From contig NZ_CP025085.1 of the NCBI RefSeq assembly GCF_002847015.1, forward strand, positions 3,286,001 through 3,350,000: a DNA stretch of 64,000 nucleotides, written 5' to 3'. Under the pieces are notes generated by a model that ran no database searches, was not told the DNA's origin, and saw nothing but the letters and a program-made list of their open reading frames with translations. Below, piece by piece: positions 8,871 through 17,523 of the stretch (within the stretch, counting starts at the first letter, position 1; each line of letters starts with the position of its first letter). Source of the stretch: Prodigiosinella confusarubida. GTDB lineage: Bacteria; Pseudomonadota; Gammaproteobacteria; Enterobacterales; Enterobacteriaceae. A program made the translations under genes and the position numbers.

Positions 8871-9263
8871 TCACTGAGGTAAAACAGCCCATTTTTCGGT
8901 TACTTTGTCAGCAACAGTATTATTGTCCGTGACAAGGATTAGTTGATTTTCATGATCGCTGTATTGAGTAAGGATGTTGATTCCGTTTTCAGCCAGCACC
9001 GTCGCTATTTCACCCAGTTCTCCGGGTCGCGCCTGCCTGAGCTTTCTGATCAGCGGCTTTTGTACATTTTGTACCTGGAACCCTTCAGTCTCAAGCACTG
9101 AACAAGCCTTTTTGCCATCGTTGACCAAGAAGTGGGCGTGACTTTCATTACCGATGGCGAACACACCACCGCCCTCAAGACCGACGCCGTGGCGGCCCAG
9201 AACAGTCCCGAGGGAGGCTAACGCGCCAGGTACGTTTTTCAATACAACATGAACATCATACAT
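8871..9263 (-). CDS. tandem ACT-domain protein
   Basis: 130 residues folding as two ACT-like units: residues 1-60 ([33 protein letters not shown]) and 65-125 ([38 protein letters not shown]). ACT domains bind amino acids or similar ligands and usually regulate metabolic enzymes. There is no catalytic domain, so it is a stand-alone ligand-binding protein. It lies between an ABM-domain protein (4-base gap) and an ArsR regulator (2-base gap). The partner enzyme is not evident from the context. Confidence 0.75.
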   Translation of the reverse strand: MYDVHVVLKNVPGALASLGTVLGRHGVGLEGGGVFAIGNESHAHFLVNDGKKACSVLETEGFQVQNVQKPLIRKLRQARPGELGEIATVLAENGINILTQYSDHENQLILVTDNNTVADKVTEKWAVLPQ

Positions 9264-9267
9264 CTGA

Positions 9268-9579
9268 TTATCCTTTTGTATTTGATGAGTAATCTCTGAT
9301 TACGTTGACAATACGAATCCTGTAGAAAGAAAAAATGGACTCACGTCCTTCAGCCTGGGCTGCTTTGTGAAAAACATTCTCCTTCCATAGAGTTACCGCG
9401 TTTTCATCCCGCCACCAGGATAACGAAAGTATTTTCCCCGGTGTTGACACACTTTGGAATCGCTCAATGGCAATGAATCCATCTATATCGGCAAGCCGCG
9501 GTTTTAGTTCTGCTGCGAGCTGTAGGTAACGCGCTTGTTTGGCTGGAACCGTATCCGCTTCAAAAAGTACCGCTATCAT
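9268..9579 (-). CDS. ABM-domain (antibiotic biosynthesis monooxygenase-like) protein
   Basis: A 103-residue ferredoxin-fold ABM-type protein: [49 protein letters not shown] and the closing [14 protein letters not shown]. These dimeric proteins oxidise small aromatic or quinone-like compounds, or act in heme and reactive-species handling. The start at 9579 (MIAVLF) is the family start; the in-frame ATG at 9612 adds eleven residues with no counterpart. It is the first gene of the ABM-ACT-ArsR operon. Confidence 0.75.
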   Translation of the reverse strand: MIAVLFEADTVPAKQARYLQLAAELKPRLADIDGFIAIERFQSVSTPGKILSLSWWRDENAVTLWKENVFHKAAQAEGRESIFSFYRIRIVNVIRDYSSNTKG

Positions 9580-9639
9580 GATTTTTACCTCTGATATTCG
9601 AGTGAGCGTCACTTTACTGGTTTCATGGTTGAATACTTC

Positions 9640-9672
9640 GATGGTGAGCGAAATAAGAATGGAGTAATGGTG
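9640..9672 (+). repeat. 33-bp imperfect direct repeat, left copy (flanks BGC1)
   Basis: Matches 20761-20793 at 28 of 33 positions, including a 14-base identical core (ATGGAGTAATGGTG); all five differences are transitions. The two copies have the same orientation and lie on either side of the BGC1 operon. The rest of 9580-9920 holds only the terminator at 9839; no gene is seen. Confidence 0.6.
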
Positions 9673-9838
9673 CTTTTTCCTGCCGCGTTGACATCGGCAC
9701 CGTTCCCACGGTATTTCGCTGCAAAAAAATGAGTGGGTAGAAATTTAACCAAATATCAAAACCAGCATTATTGCAAGCATTGCCGGCATACTATTTTTGC
9801 GGTCCGTTATTCTGGCCATTTGCAGTCGGTTGAAATAA

Positions 9839-9862
9839 GGAAGGTCCGCTAATGGACCTTCC
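9839..9862 (-). terminator. terminator of the BGC1 operon
   Basis: A perfect hairpin, GGAAGGTCC-6 bases-GGACCTTCC, about 60 bases beyond the stop of the LeuA-like gene. On the minus strand it is followed by TTATTT, a weak T-tract, so it should end transcription of the cluster. Confidence 0.7.
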
Positions 9863-9920
9863 TCTTCAGGAGTTACTTTTTATATTGGCAGGCACTCTGC
9901 TTTACCAAGCATTTGCATCT

Positions 9921-11477
9921 TCACAGACAACGGTCTGTCTGGTTTTCTGCTACGGCTGGCAGTGACATAACCAGTTGAAACCAAGCCTTATTCCGGCTTT
10001 CAGCTTCGCTATTCCCCCGTCCAACCCCGAAGACAAGATCATTTTGCCATGTTGCCCAGACGTAACTCATAATCTGCGAATCCCGGGTCCGGTGGCTATC
10101 CCATTGTGGTTGCAAATTATATTGAGTGGCATCTGGTCGTTCTTCATCATGGCTGAATTTCTTGGCCTCAACGTCGAAGAAAGCCAGAAACTGGCGATAT
10201 AAAAACTCGTGCCCCAGTTCCTTATTACAGATATCAGCCATCACCTGGATATGCTGTTGAAAACGAATTAACAGCGGACGGGGTGGACGAATACCGTAAT
10301 AATAATCCAGTAAATACCCCAGCCCCCCTTTACCCGACTGTCCATTAATCCTGATGATCCCTTCGTAATTACGTCCTATATCATGTGGATCAAGCGGTAA
10401 ATAAGGTACATCCCAATATGTCCGATATTTTTGTAACTCCAGAGATTTACGGATTGCATCCTGATGCGAGCCAGAGAATGCTGTGAATACCAGACTACCT
10501 GCATAAGGGTGGCGAGCCGGTACAGCCATACCGGTGGAGGATTCATAAATATTCACCACCTTAGGTAGGGAGCGGAAATCGATCATGGGATCAATGCCCT
10601 GGACGAGCATATTAAGTCCAAGCGTCACCAGGTCGACATTACCGGTTCGTTCTCCGTTGCCAAACAGCGTTCCTTCGACACGTTCGGCACCGGCGAGCAT
10701 GGCCATCTCCGCTGCTGCAACCGCACATCCACGATCGTTATGCGGGTGGATACAGAGGGTCACTTTATCCCGGTGATGCAATTGCCCAGATATCCACTCT
10801 ATTTGATCTGCATAGACATTGGGTGTACTCAGTTCAACGGTCGCAGGGAGGTTGATGATAATATTGCGTCCCGTTTCGCCAACCCACAGATCGATAACCG
10901 CATTGCAGATTTCCACTGCAAAATCCATTTCGGTAGCAGTAAAACTTTCCGGCGAATATTGCAGAATCCAGCGTTGCTCAATGGGTTCCATTGCAGCCAT
11001 CAGCCAACGGATGCCCTGCAATGCCAGTTCTGTCACCTGCGTACAGGAAAGATTAAAAACCTGCTCCCGCTGTTGTGGTGAGGTGGAGTTATAGAGATGA
11101 ATGACCGCCTCTGGCACGCCGCGTAATGATGCTACGGTTTCAGCAATCAGACTTTCCCTTGCCTGTGTCAATACCTGTATCCGCACATCATCAGGAATCA
11201 ACTGCTTATCAATTAATGCACGAACAAATTGATAGTCAGTTTCGGAGGCCGCGGGAAAACCCACCTCGATCTCCTTGTATCCCATTGCAATCAGTTGATG
11301 GTAAAGCGCCAGCTTCTGTTGCATTTGCATAGGCTCGGGTAATGCCTGATTACCATCACGCAAGTCAACGCTACACCAACGGGGGGCTTGCTTTAACATT
11401 CTGTCCGGCCACTGCCGTTCCTGCCAGCTAAATGGTGTTGAATGACGGTACTTCACACCAGAGAGTTGTGCTGTCAT
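9921..11477 (-). CDS. LeuA type-2-like 2-isopropylmalate/homocitrate synthase homolog (BGC1)
   Basis: 518 residues from the ATG at 11477, which overlaps the MFS stop (ATGA). The TIM-barrel is of the actinobacterial/fungal LeuA type 2: APRWCSVDLRDGNQAL, MGYKEIEVGFPAASETD, INLPATVELSTPNVYAD, CIHPHNDRGCAVAAAE, GTLFGNGERTGNVDLVTLG, FTAFSGSHQDAI and NGQSGKGG. Catalytic RDGNQ and HPHNDRG are intact, so condensation of acetyl-CoA with a 2-oxo acid is expected. The C-terminal region after the barrel is short, and I cannot find the usual leucine-binding regulatory motifs. Enterobacteria use LeuA type 1 for leucine, so this paralog is probably dedicated to the cluster and acquired by transfer. Its substrate is unknown. 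Confidence 0.85.
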   Translation of the reverse strand: MTAQLSGVKYRHSTPFSWQERQWPDRMLKQAPRWCSVDLRDGNQALPEPMQMQQKLALYHQLIAMGYKEIEVGFPAASETDYQFVRALIDKQLIPDDVRIQVLTQARESLIAETVASLRGVPEAVIHLYNSTSPQQREQVFNLSCTQVTELALQGIRWLMAAMEPIEQRWILQYSPESFTATEMDFAVEICNAVIDLWVGETGRNIIINLPATVELSTPNVYADQIEWISGQLHHRDKVTLCIHPHNDRGCAVAAAEMAMLAGAERVEGTLFGNGERTGNVDLVTLGLNMLVQGIDPMIDFRSLPKVVNIYESSTGMAVPARHPYAGSLVFTAFSGSHQDAIRKSLELQKYRTYWDVPYLPLDPHDIGRNYEGIIRINGQSGKGGLGYLLDYYYGIRPPRPLLIRFQQHIQVMADICNKELGHEFLYRQFLAFFDVEAKKFSHDEERPDATQYNLQPQWDSHRTRDSQIMSYVWATWQNDLVFGVGRGNSEAESRNKAWFQLVMSLPAVAENQTDRCL

Positions 11478-12748
11478 GCCGTTTCCCTCGATGTTGTGAC
11501 TTCCACTTTCGGAAAGAAAATCAGTGCAATAACAGCACACAATGCCGATGCCAGCCAGACGCTACTCCAGCTCATTGAGGTTTGTAGCCAGGGAATGGCA
11601 ATTGGCGTGATAAACATCACCACAAAAACACTGGTATTTCCCATTGCCAGTGCGGTTCCTGCCCTCTTTGCCCCGGCCATTGAAGCAAGTTCCGTATATG
11701 CCACACCATGCCATGCTGAAACCACCATGCCAGACAGAATAAACAGGCCGACCAACAGTAAAACTATTTCCCGCGTGTGCGATAACGTTGGCCATAACCA
11801 CACCAGTACACTCAATAGAACAAAAGAGAGGATGCTTAACAGCGTACAGCCACGAAGATAACCTTTGCGGTTTTTCTTCTTGTCGGTCCAGCGCCCGCTC
11901 CAGATACGCAGTACCATGGCACCAATCTGAATCACCGCAAGGCAGACGGAAACCACGACCACATCAATATGTGCAAAGTCATGCAGAAATACGGAACCGA
12001 ACGTCAGTAGCGCAAACTGTGGGCCGCATAAAATGCCAATTGCCAGCACGATCTTCCAGATCGCCGGGTCCTGCAATGGCCCTTTGCCGGTTATGGGGGC
12101 GGCAACGGCTGTCACATGTCTTTTTTCTCTTGCAAGATCAGGTTCGTGCAACCAGAGCCAGGCATAGTATCCGGCGACAACACACAGCAACGCGGAAACG
12201 ATAAATAGAACGACAAACCCATAACGTGCTGCCAGCCAGGGCAGCAAAAGCGCTCCCAACCCATACCCCATAGGAACCGCCGTCTGGCGGATACTCATCG
12301 CCAGACCCCGTTCCCCTTCCTGAAACCAGGCCATGATCGCCCTACCACTGGAGCCATTGACACTACTTCCCAGCAACCCGATACCCAGAACGCCGGCAAT
12401 CAACAGCCAATAGGCTGGCACAAAACCGTTATGCGGCGCCGCAAATGCCGCCATCAACAACAACATGGCACCGGTGCTTAACAGCCCGGTAATCAAAACC
12501 GGCCGATCACCCCACCGGTCTGTCATTAACCCCCAGGGCAGCTCACTGATAGCGATCCCAAGCCCCAGCATCCCGAGGACAAACCCCAACTCAGCATTAG
12601 TAATATGGTAATCGGCCCGCATAAAAACAGCCGTCGCAGGCAATCCGCCGACGACCATAGAGAAGCATGCATTGGCGGCCACACCAATACTTAGTACTTT
12701 CCAGCGATGGCGTACACCACGCAGTGTTGTTGTCACAGTATCAGTCAT
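11474..12748 (-). CDS. MFS transporter (BGC1 exporter candidate)
   Basis: 424 residues with about twelve hydrophobic segments and the MFS loop motif LMTDRWGDRPV between helices 2 and 3. Lineage resembles the NarK/nitrate-or-sugar-acid type MFS carriers, but substrate cannot be assigned. It sits inside the BGC1 operon with 4-base overlaps on both sides (ATGA at 12745 and at 11474), so it is made with the enzymes. The likely role is export of, or immunity to, the cluster product; uptake of a precursor is an alternative. Confidence 0.8.
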   Translation of the reverse strand: MTDTVTTTLRGVRHRWKVLSIGVAANACFSMVVGGLPATAVFMRADYHITNAELGFVLGMLGLGIAISELPWGLMTDRWGDRPVLITGLLSTGAMLLLMAAFAAPHNGFVPAYWLLIAGVLGIGLLGSSVNGSSGRAIMAWFQEGERGLAMSIRQTAVPMGYGLGALLLPWLAARYGFVVLFIVSALLCVVAGYYAWLWLHEPDLAREKRHVTAVAAPITGKGPLQDPAIWKIVLAIGILCGPQFALLTFGSVFLHDFAHIDVVVVSVCLAVIQIGAMVLRIWSGRWTDKKKNRKGYLRGCTLLSILSFVLLSVLVWLWPTLSHTREIVLLLVGLFILSGMVVSAWHGVAYTELASMAGAKRAGTALAMGNTSVFVVMFITPIAIPWLQTSMSWSSVWLASALCAVIALIFFPKVEVTTSRETA

Positions 12749-13359
12749 TGGATTGCCTCCGGTGATTTTTTCGGTGCTGTAATAAGCGAGAGTTCTGCCG
12801 TTGTAGACAAGGTTGCTATGCTGCTGATAACTTCCAGGCCAGCCTGATGTTTCACTTCACTGATTGCGGATACCGCATCCTTCAGCACTATGATGTTAAA
12901 ACCACGATCATGAGCACTCATCGCCGTTGCCAGAACAACAAATTCGGTTGATATGCCAGCAAGGATCAGGGTATCTACGCCCATACTTCGCAGCGTTAGC
13001 TCCAGGTTAGTTTGGTAAAATGGATCAACGCGGTGTTTGCGAATAACGTTCTCTTTAGAAAGTGGCGCTAACTCGGCGATAATATCTGTCGACCACGTAT
13101 TGAAGCACAGCAGGTGATTGTGGCGTGCTATGTCAAATATTTCAGATCCGACCGGACATTCGACATAGTTTTCAGAAAACCCGACCACCACATGCAATAC
13201 AGGAATTTGGCTGGCGCGAGCCAGTTCAAGCGCCTGGGCTGCATGTTTCACCACATCATTTTCTTTGGCCTGCTGAAAATAGCCCATCTGTGCGTATACA
13301 CCATGGGGGTGGACAATTTCATTGAGAAAATCCAACATCAGTAACGCCATTTTCTTCAT
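12745..13359 (-). CDS. isochorismatase-fold hydrolase lacking the nucleophilic Cys (BGC1)
   Basis: 204 residues with the isochorismatase/cysteine-hydrolase fold: catalytic Asp10 (LLMLDF), Lys108 (NVIRKHRVD) and the strand LILAGISTEFVVLATAMSAHDRGF. In amidase members the motif reads G-x-x-T-x-x-Cys; here position 141 is Val. True isochorismatases and PhzD-type enzymes also lack the Cys, so vinyl-ether hydrolysis, another Cys-free reaction or a non-catalytic role are possible. The start overlaps the FAD gene stop by four bases. Confidence 0.8.
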   Translation of the reverse strand: MKKMALLMLDFLNEIVHPHGVYAQMGYFQQAKENDVVKHAAQALELARASQIPVLHVVVGFSENYVECPVGSEIFDIARHNHLLCFNTWSTDIIAELAPLSKENVIRKHRVDPFYQTNLELTLRSMGVDTLILAGISTEFVVLATAMSAHDRGFNIIVLKDAVSAISEVKHQAGLEVISSIATLSTTAELSLITAPKKSPEAIQ

Positions 13360-15239
13360 TGTCTAATATCCTGATTCAGGTTCGGGACGACGGGTAAGGC
13401 CGTCAGAATGTGTTCTGCAATAGCATCCGCATCACAAATAAAATCCGTCCAATAGCCCGGACGACTACTCCCCGCAGACATAAACCATCGTGTGTGTTCA
13501 CTGGGTATTCCGATAACATAGAGTTGCCGGACAGCTTCTCCCTGCTGGTTTAGAGGATGGAAAGGTGCACGTGTTACAGCAACGCCCCCGGTTACCACCC
13601 GTGTATGGCCATCTTCCGGCGTAAAGTTTTGCCAGATACCACGCTGGCAGAGTGCCTGGGTAAGCGGTGATATATCCCGTGCCAGATCCTGGGAAGGTAC
13701 CCTGGCATCCAGGAGTGTCTGTACATGCCAGACGGCGCCTTCGACCTGTGGAGAGGTGAGTTCAAAACAGCCCGACGCATCATCACAGGAAATCTGCATA
13801 TGTGGCCCGACGACATGCAGAATATTTGCATCTATCAGCGCCAGCATTTGTCTTGTGCGATACCGTGGTGGACCTGCAGAAAGCAACGCACTAACGGGAG
13901 AATAACGGTGGAGAAACGCATCCCTGAAGGATGACGGCGTCAATCCACCGAAATCGACCACTCTGCGGACAAGGCCGCGCGTATCGCGCAGCGTATCCAG
14001 GGCAGCCTTCAGTGGGTTATCAACATTCCCCCCTTCGGCCTCCAGATAATCACGGACAAGCTCTTCGCGAAGTACGGCACGGAAATGGTCCGCTGAGATA
14101 AACTGGCGAGCGCCGAACGGATCCCCAAGCTGATAAATATCCAGCGCAGGTAAGTCTGTAACACCAAAATTTCGAGCGATATCGGGAAGGGAGTCAAACG
14201 CCTCTTCAGGCAAGGACTGTATATAATGACGGAATTCATTTTCTGCCGATGCACCATAGCGCTGACGGATTACAGTGGCGTACCATGTCAGATTGACCTC
14301 TGCCATTAGCAGAGGTAACACCTCACGATCAAAGTCAACTTGTCCTCGCAGGGCAAGTGCCTCGGCATGCTCAGGTGTAAACAGAACACTCTCATAGCGA
14401 AAATTATGGTGCTTCTGATTCCGTCCACGGCCAGGAATCGGCAAACTACTCCGCGAACCGGCAATTAATTGAGGTTCACGACCCGAAGGCAGGTAGCGCA
14501 GCGAACCGTCAGGTTGTTCTTTGAATTCGCCTCCTCGCGCGGTTGTCAACGCCGCCATTACATCCAAAAAAGAGAGTCCCAAACCCAGGATGCCGACATG
14601 ACTCCCTGCAGGGATCGTATCCAGCGGCATATCTGCCGCCGAATCACCCTGGATCCAGCGCAGTCCTGGGTGGTTTTCAGCGAAGTTTTGCCATTGCTGT
14701 TCCTGAATTGAGAGCCGATTTTTAGGATGTCCGGTGGCAATGACGACGCGATCCACCGTCAGCGTCTTGCCATCCAGAAAATGTAAAGTTGCCTGCTGTT
14801 CGTCAACAGGAATGATATCGACAACCTCTGCTTGTCGAGGGAAAAAACGCTGTGTATCGGTGAGTGATTTTTTAATACAGTCCAGGACAAACTGCATGTA
14901 TTCACCATAGAGTGCCCGTGGAGCCCAGGCATTGGTGCCAGGAAAATCATCGCGAGTCTGTTTCCACCAGATTGCCAGGGACGGTCCACTGCCAGGTCTG
15001 GCATTTTCGACATCTCCCTCGCCAGAAAAGGCGGACACCTCTTCGGCAACAGTGTTCATTACAAAGCAACTGTCTTGATCCTGGCGCCATATCCGCCCGG
15101 TTCCTGGATGCTGTTTGTCGATGTAGTGGATATCGATCTCAGCATTCGGCTGGCTCTGCAACCTGGCGGCTAAACGTTCCAGTACGGACAGCGCCCGTGG
15201 ACCGTTGCCGATAATGGCAATACGTAGCGGCGTCGTCAT
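13356..15239 (-). CDS. FAD/NAD(P)-binding protein, COG4529-like (BGC1)
   Basis: 627 residues. An N-terminal Rossmann motif (IAIIGNGPRALSVLERLAARL) binds FAD. The region LTVDRVVIATGHPKNR and a second nucleotide motif (HVGILGLGLSFLDVMAAL) follow, as in the NAD_binding_9 family. A long C-terminal part ends in RWFMSAGSSRPGYWTDFICDADAIAEHIL. Members are found scattered in biosynthetic clusters and are mostly uncharacterised; N-hydroxylation or oxidation of an amino acid is possible but not shown. It is coupled to the aminotransferase upstream and the isochorismatase-fold gene downstream by 4-base overlaps. Confidence 0.75.
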   Translation of the reverse strand: MTTPLRIAIIGNGPRALSVLERLAARLQSQPNAEIDIHYIDKQHPGTGRIWRQDQDSCFVMNTVAEEVSAFSGEGDVENARPGSGPSLAIWWKQTRDDFPGTNAWAPRALYGEYMQFVLDCIKKSLTDTQRFFPRQAEVVDIIPVDEQQATLHFLDGKTLTVDRVVIATGHPKNRLSIQEQQWQNFAENHPGLRWIQGDSAADMPLDTIPAGSHVGILGLGLSFLDVMAALTTARGGEFKEQPDGSLRYLPSGREPQLIAGSRSSLPIPGRGRNQKHHNFRYESVLFTPEHAEALALRGQVDFDREVLPLLMAEVNLTWYATVIRQRYGASAENEFRHYIQSLPEEAFDSLPDIARNFGVTDLPALDIYQLGDPFGARQFISADHFRAVLREELVRDYLEAEGGNVDNPLKAALDTLRDTRGLVRRVVDFGGLTPSSFRDAFLHRYSPVSALLSAGPPRYRTRQMLALIDANILHVVGPHMQISCDDASGCFELTSPQVEGAVWHVQTLLDARVPSQDLARDISPLTQALCQRGIWQNFTPEDGHTRVVTGGVAVTRAPFHPLNQQGEAVRQLYVIGIPSEHTRWFMSAGSSRPGYWTDFICDADAIAEHILTALPVVPNLNQDIRQ

Positions 15240-16432
15240 GACACCTCCCGTAATACATCATATTTGGCAATAGACTGTGTGATGCTATCCATTGCAGCGA
15301 CAATAGTTTCCATTGCTCCCGCAAAAGATAATCTGATCGCCATTGATTCTTCTTTGCCAAATGCGGTTCCGGGGGTTACAGCGACATGCGCATGGGTGAG
15401 CAACCAGTGCGTAAATGCCTGTGCATCTCCCATATCCAGCCCACTGATATCGGCATAGACATACAGTCCTCCCTCGGGGGCCCGGCATTCGATACCGTCT
15501 ATCATATTCAGGCAACTGACCATAAAATCACGGCGTTTTCGGTATTCCGTTACCATATCAAGCATGGGTTGCCTATCACCTATTAGTGCGGCCAGTCCCC
15601 CTTGCTGGATAAATGAACCTGCGCAACCCACACTGTGTTGCTGTACCTTCAGCATTTCATTCAGCAGGTATTCCGGAGCGCAGAGATAGCCCAAGCGCCA
15701 TCCCGTCATTGCCCAGGCTTTAGAGAAACCACTAATCGTTACCGTCCGCTCGAACATTCCAGGCTCGGCCGCAATGCTCCGATGAGGATCGGGAATGTAG
15801 CGTATGTGTTCATAGATCTCATCCATGACGACGAATAGATCATGTTCCTGAGCAACCTGACAGACAGCCTGAATTTCATCCTCAGTAAGAATGCGCCCGG
15901 TTGGGTTATTTGGATTGTTGAGCAGTAATACACGCGTTTTGTTGGTGATACAGCTCTTCAATGCCTTACGGGTTAACTGAAACTGATTCTCACGCTTTAA
16001 CGGTAAGGCAACTGCTTTTGCTCCAGCCATTTCAGCCATCGCTATATAACTCACCCAACAAGGTGAAGGGATAACAATCTCATCCTCTGGATTAAGTAAT
16101 GTCATCAGGGTAATAAATAATGCATGTTTCGCTGAGGGGGTAACGATAATATTTTTATCCCAACTAACAGGGAGATGATTTTCCTCAAAAAACTGATTAG
16201 CTATTGCTTTTAACAAGCTGGGAGATCCTTTGCTTGCTGTATAATGTGTAATACCATTTTTCATAGCTGAAACAGTAAAGTTTACTATATATTCAGGTGT
16301 GGCAAAATCTGGCTCTCCCCCACCCAAATCATAAATCACTTTACCTTCCGCTTTCATTAATTTCACTTTATCAAGAATGGCATAGGTTTCAGAAAGGCCT
16401 ATGCGTTTAACACGATCGGCTACGCATCTCAT
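15236..16432 (-). CDS. PLP-dependent class I/II aminotransferase (BGC1)
   Basis: 398 residues, aspartate-aminotransferase fold type I. Visible motifs: YDLGGGEPDFATPEYI, the YTASKGSPSL region, NNPNNPTGRILTEDE, DEIYEHIRY, the PLP lysine in TISGFSKAWAMTGWRLGY, and the C-terminal substrate-binding Arg in SMAIRLSFAG. It would interconvert a 2-oxo acid and an amino acid, fitting the product of the LeuA-like and aconitase-like steps. It starts 48 bases after the dioxygenase stop, the only real gap inside the enzyme block, and overlaps the FAD gene by four bases. Confidence 0.88.
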   Translation of the reverse strand: MRCVADRVKRIGLSETYAILDKVKLMKAEGKVIYDLGGGEPDFATPEYIVNFTVSAMKNGITHYTASKGSPSLLKAIANQFFEENHLPVSWDKNIIVTPSAKHALFITLMTLLNPEDEIVIPSPCWVSYIAMAEMAGAKAVALPLKRENQFQLTRKALKSCITNKTRVLLLNNPNNPTGRILTEDEIQAVCQVAQEHDLFVVMDEIYEHIRYIPDPHRSIAAEPGMFERTVTISGFSKAWAMTGWRLGYLCAPEYLLNEMLKVQQHSVGCAGSFIQQGGLAALIGDRQPMLDMVTEYRKRRDFMVSCLNMIDGIECRAPEGGLYVYADISGLDMGDAQAFTHWLLTHAHVAVTPGTAFGKEESMAIRLSFAGAMETIVAAMDSITQSIAKYDVLREVS

Positions 16433-16480
16433 ATTAGATTTTCTGCTTTTAATAGATGGAAGAATTATTTTTATAACGAA

Positions 16481-17488
16481 TTAATCATTAACACGCCCAA
16501 ATATTCCATTGTCCCAGTAGTCCTTATACTGCGCTGCTTGTTTCTCGTCACGAAAGGCATATGTTTTTAATAGCCAGCGACGCGCAGCATTTTCTTTATT
16601 CTGAATATCAATTTTCTCCCGATTATGCAAACCATCCTGGTTAGCAAAAACCAACAGATCCCCCTGAATAATACGGTGGCGTTGTTTTTCTGCTTTTGTC
16701 ATTGCCTGCATAAAAGCAATCAGTGCTTCTTTTGCCTGAACCGGAGCACATGGAGCAACCTGGGTCAATGTGTCCAAATAACGAATACTGTGATGGTTTT
16801 TAAGGATAGCATGGTCTGGCGAACTGATCTGACGGCTATTTGTCTCACGGGAATAAACATCAAACTCCGTTCTGTACCATGGCTGACGCAGTGCTTCCTG
16901 CAACTCTTCTGACAAATGCTTTATTAGCTCTTTGCCATCAATATAGCCGGTAAAAATCAGTTCTTCATCAGGACAACGTAAACCGAGTAGCGTGACAAAA
17001 TCAGCACGTACCGCATGTGCTGTACGATCGTTGTGATAAACAAGTTCGCTGTCACTGAACCCGGTTAATTGTCCACTGTATTTCCGAATTGCAACGACAT
17101 CAGTAAAGAAGTCTCCATTATGGCGACTGCCATATGCCAGAAGTGGTGTGCCTGTTAATAATGAAAAGGTTTCAAGTAATGCTTCACCAATAAACGTTTT
17201 TTTCTTTTTATATTTATCTGCAAGTGGATTGTCAGGGTCTAATTCCGGAATATCAGTATCTCGTGGGCAATTACGTAAAACATGAATATCACTGATACCC
17301 TGTTTTCTTTCATCCTTTATTGAATTGCAAATATCAACAAAAAAGCCTGGCACTCTTTTTAATTGGCAAAGCTCACTGACTACATATTTAAATTCTTGAT
17401 AGTGTACATAAGGACTTATAACAATTTGATTAAAAAAATGAGTTAATTGCTTATTCTCTTCATCTGAGAAATGATAAAAAGGCTTCAT
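16481..17488 (-). CDS. CAS-like Fe(II)/2-oxoglutarate amino-acid hydroxylase (BGC1)
   Basis: About 335 residues. The segment SELVYHNDRTAHAVRADFVTLLGLRCPDEE has the layout of clavaminate-synthase-like oxygenases such as VioC and AsnO: an H-x-D iron pair (HND), then a His, the R-A-D strand and a Leu-rich strand with Cys. A distal iron His is in GLHNR. Family members hydroxylate the beta or gamma carbon of free Arg, Asn or other amino acids. ATG 17488 (AGGA upstream) is chosen; ATG 17500 or a TTG at 17527 overlapping the aconitase stop are alternatives. Free-amino-acid hydroxylation is inferred from family. Confidence 0.75.
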   Translation of the reverse strand: MKPFYHFSDEENKQLTHFFNQIVISPYVHYQEFKYVVSELCQLKRVPGFFVDICNSIKDERKQGISDIHVLRNCPRDTDIPELDPDNPLADKYKKKKTFIGEALLETFSLLTGTPLLAYGSRHNGDFFTDVVAIRKYSGQLTGFSDSELVYHNDRTAHAVRADFVTLLGLRCPDEELIFTGYIDGKELIKHLSEELQEALRQPWYRTEFDVYSRETNSRQISSPDHAILKNHHSIRYLDTLTQVAPCAPVQAKEALIAFMQAMTKAEKQRHRIIQGDLLVFANQDGLHNREKIDIQNKENAARRWLLKTYAFRDEKQAAQYKDYWDNGIFGRVND

Positions 17489-17523
17489 GATTTTTTGCAT
17501 CCTGTCAATGGAATTGTAATTAA

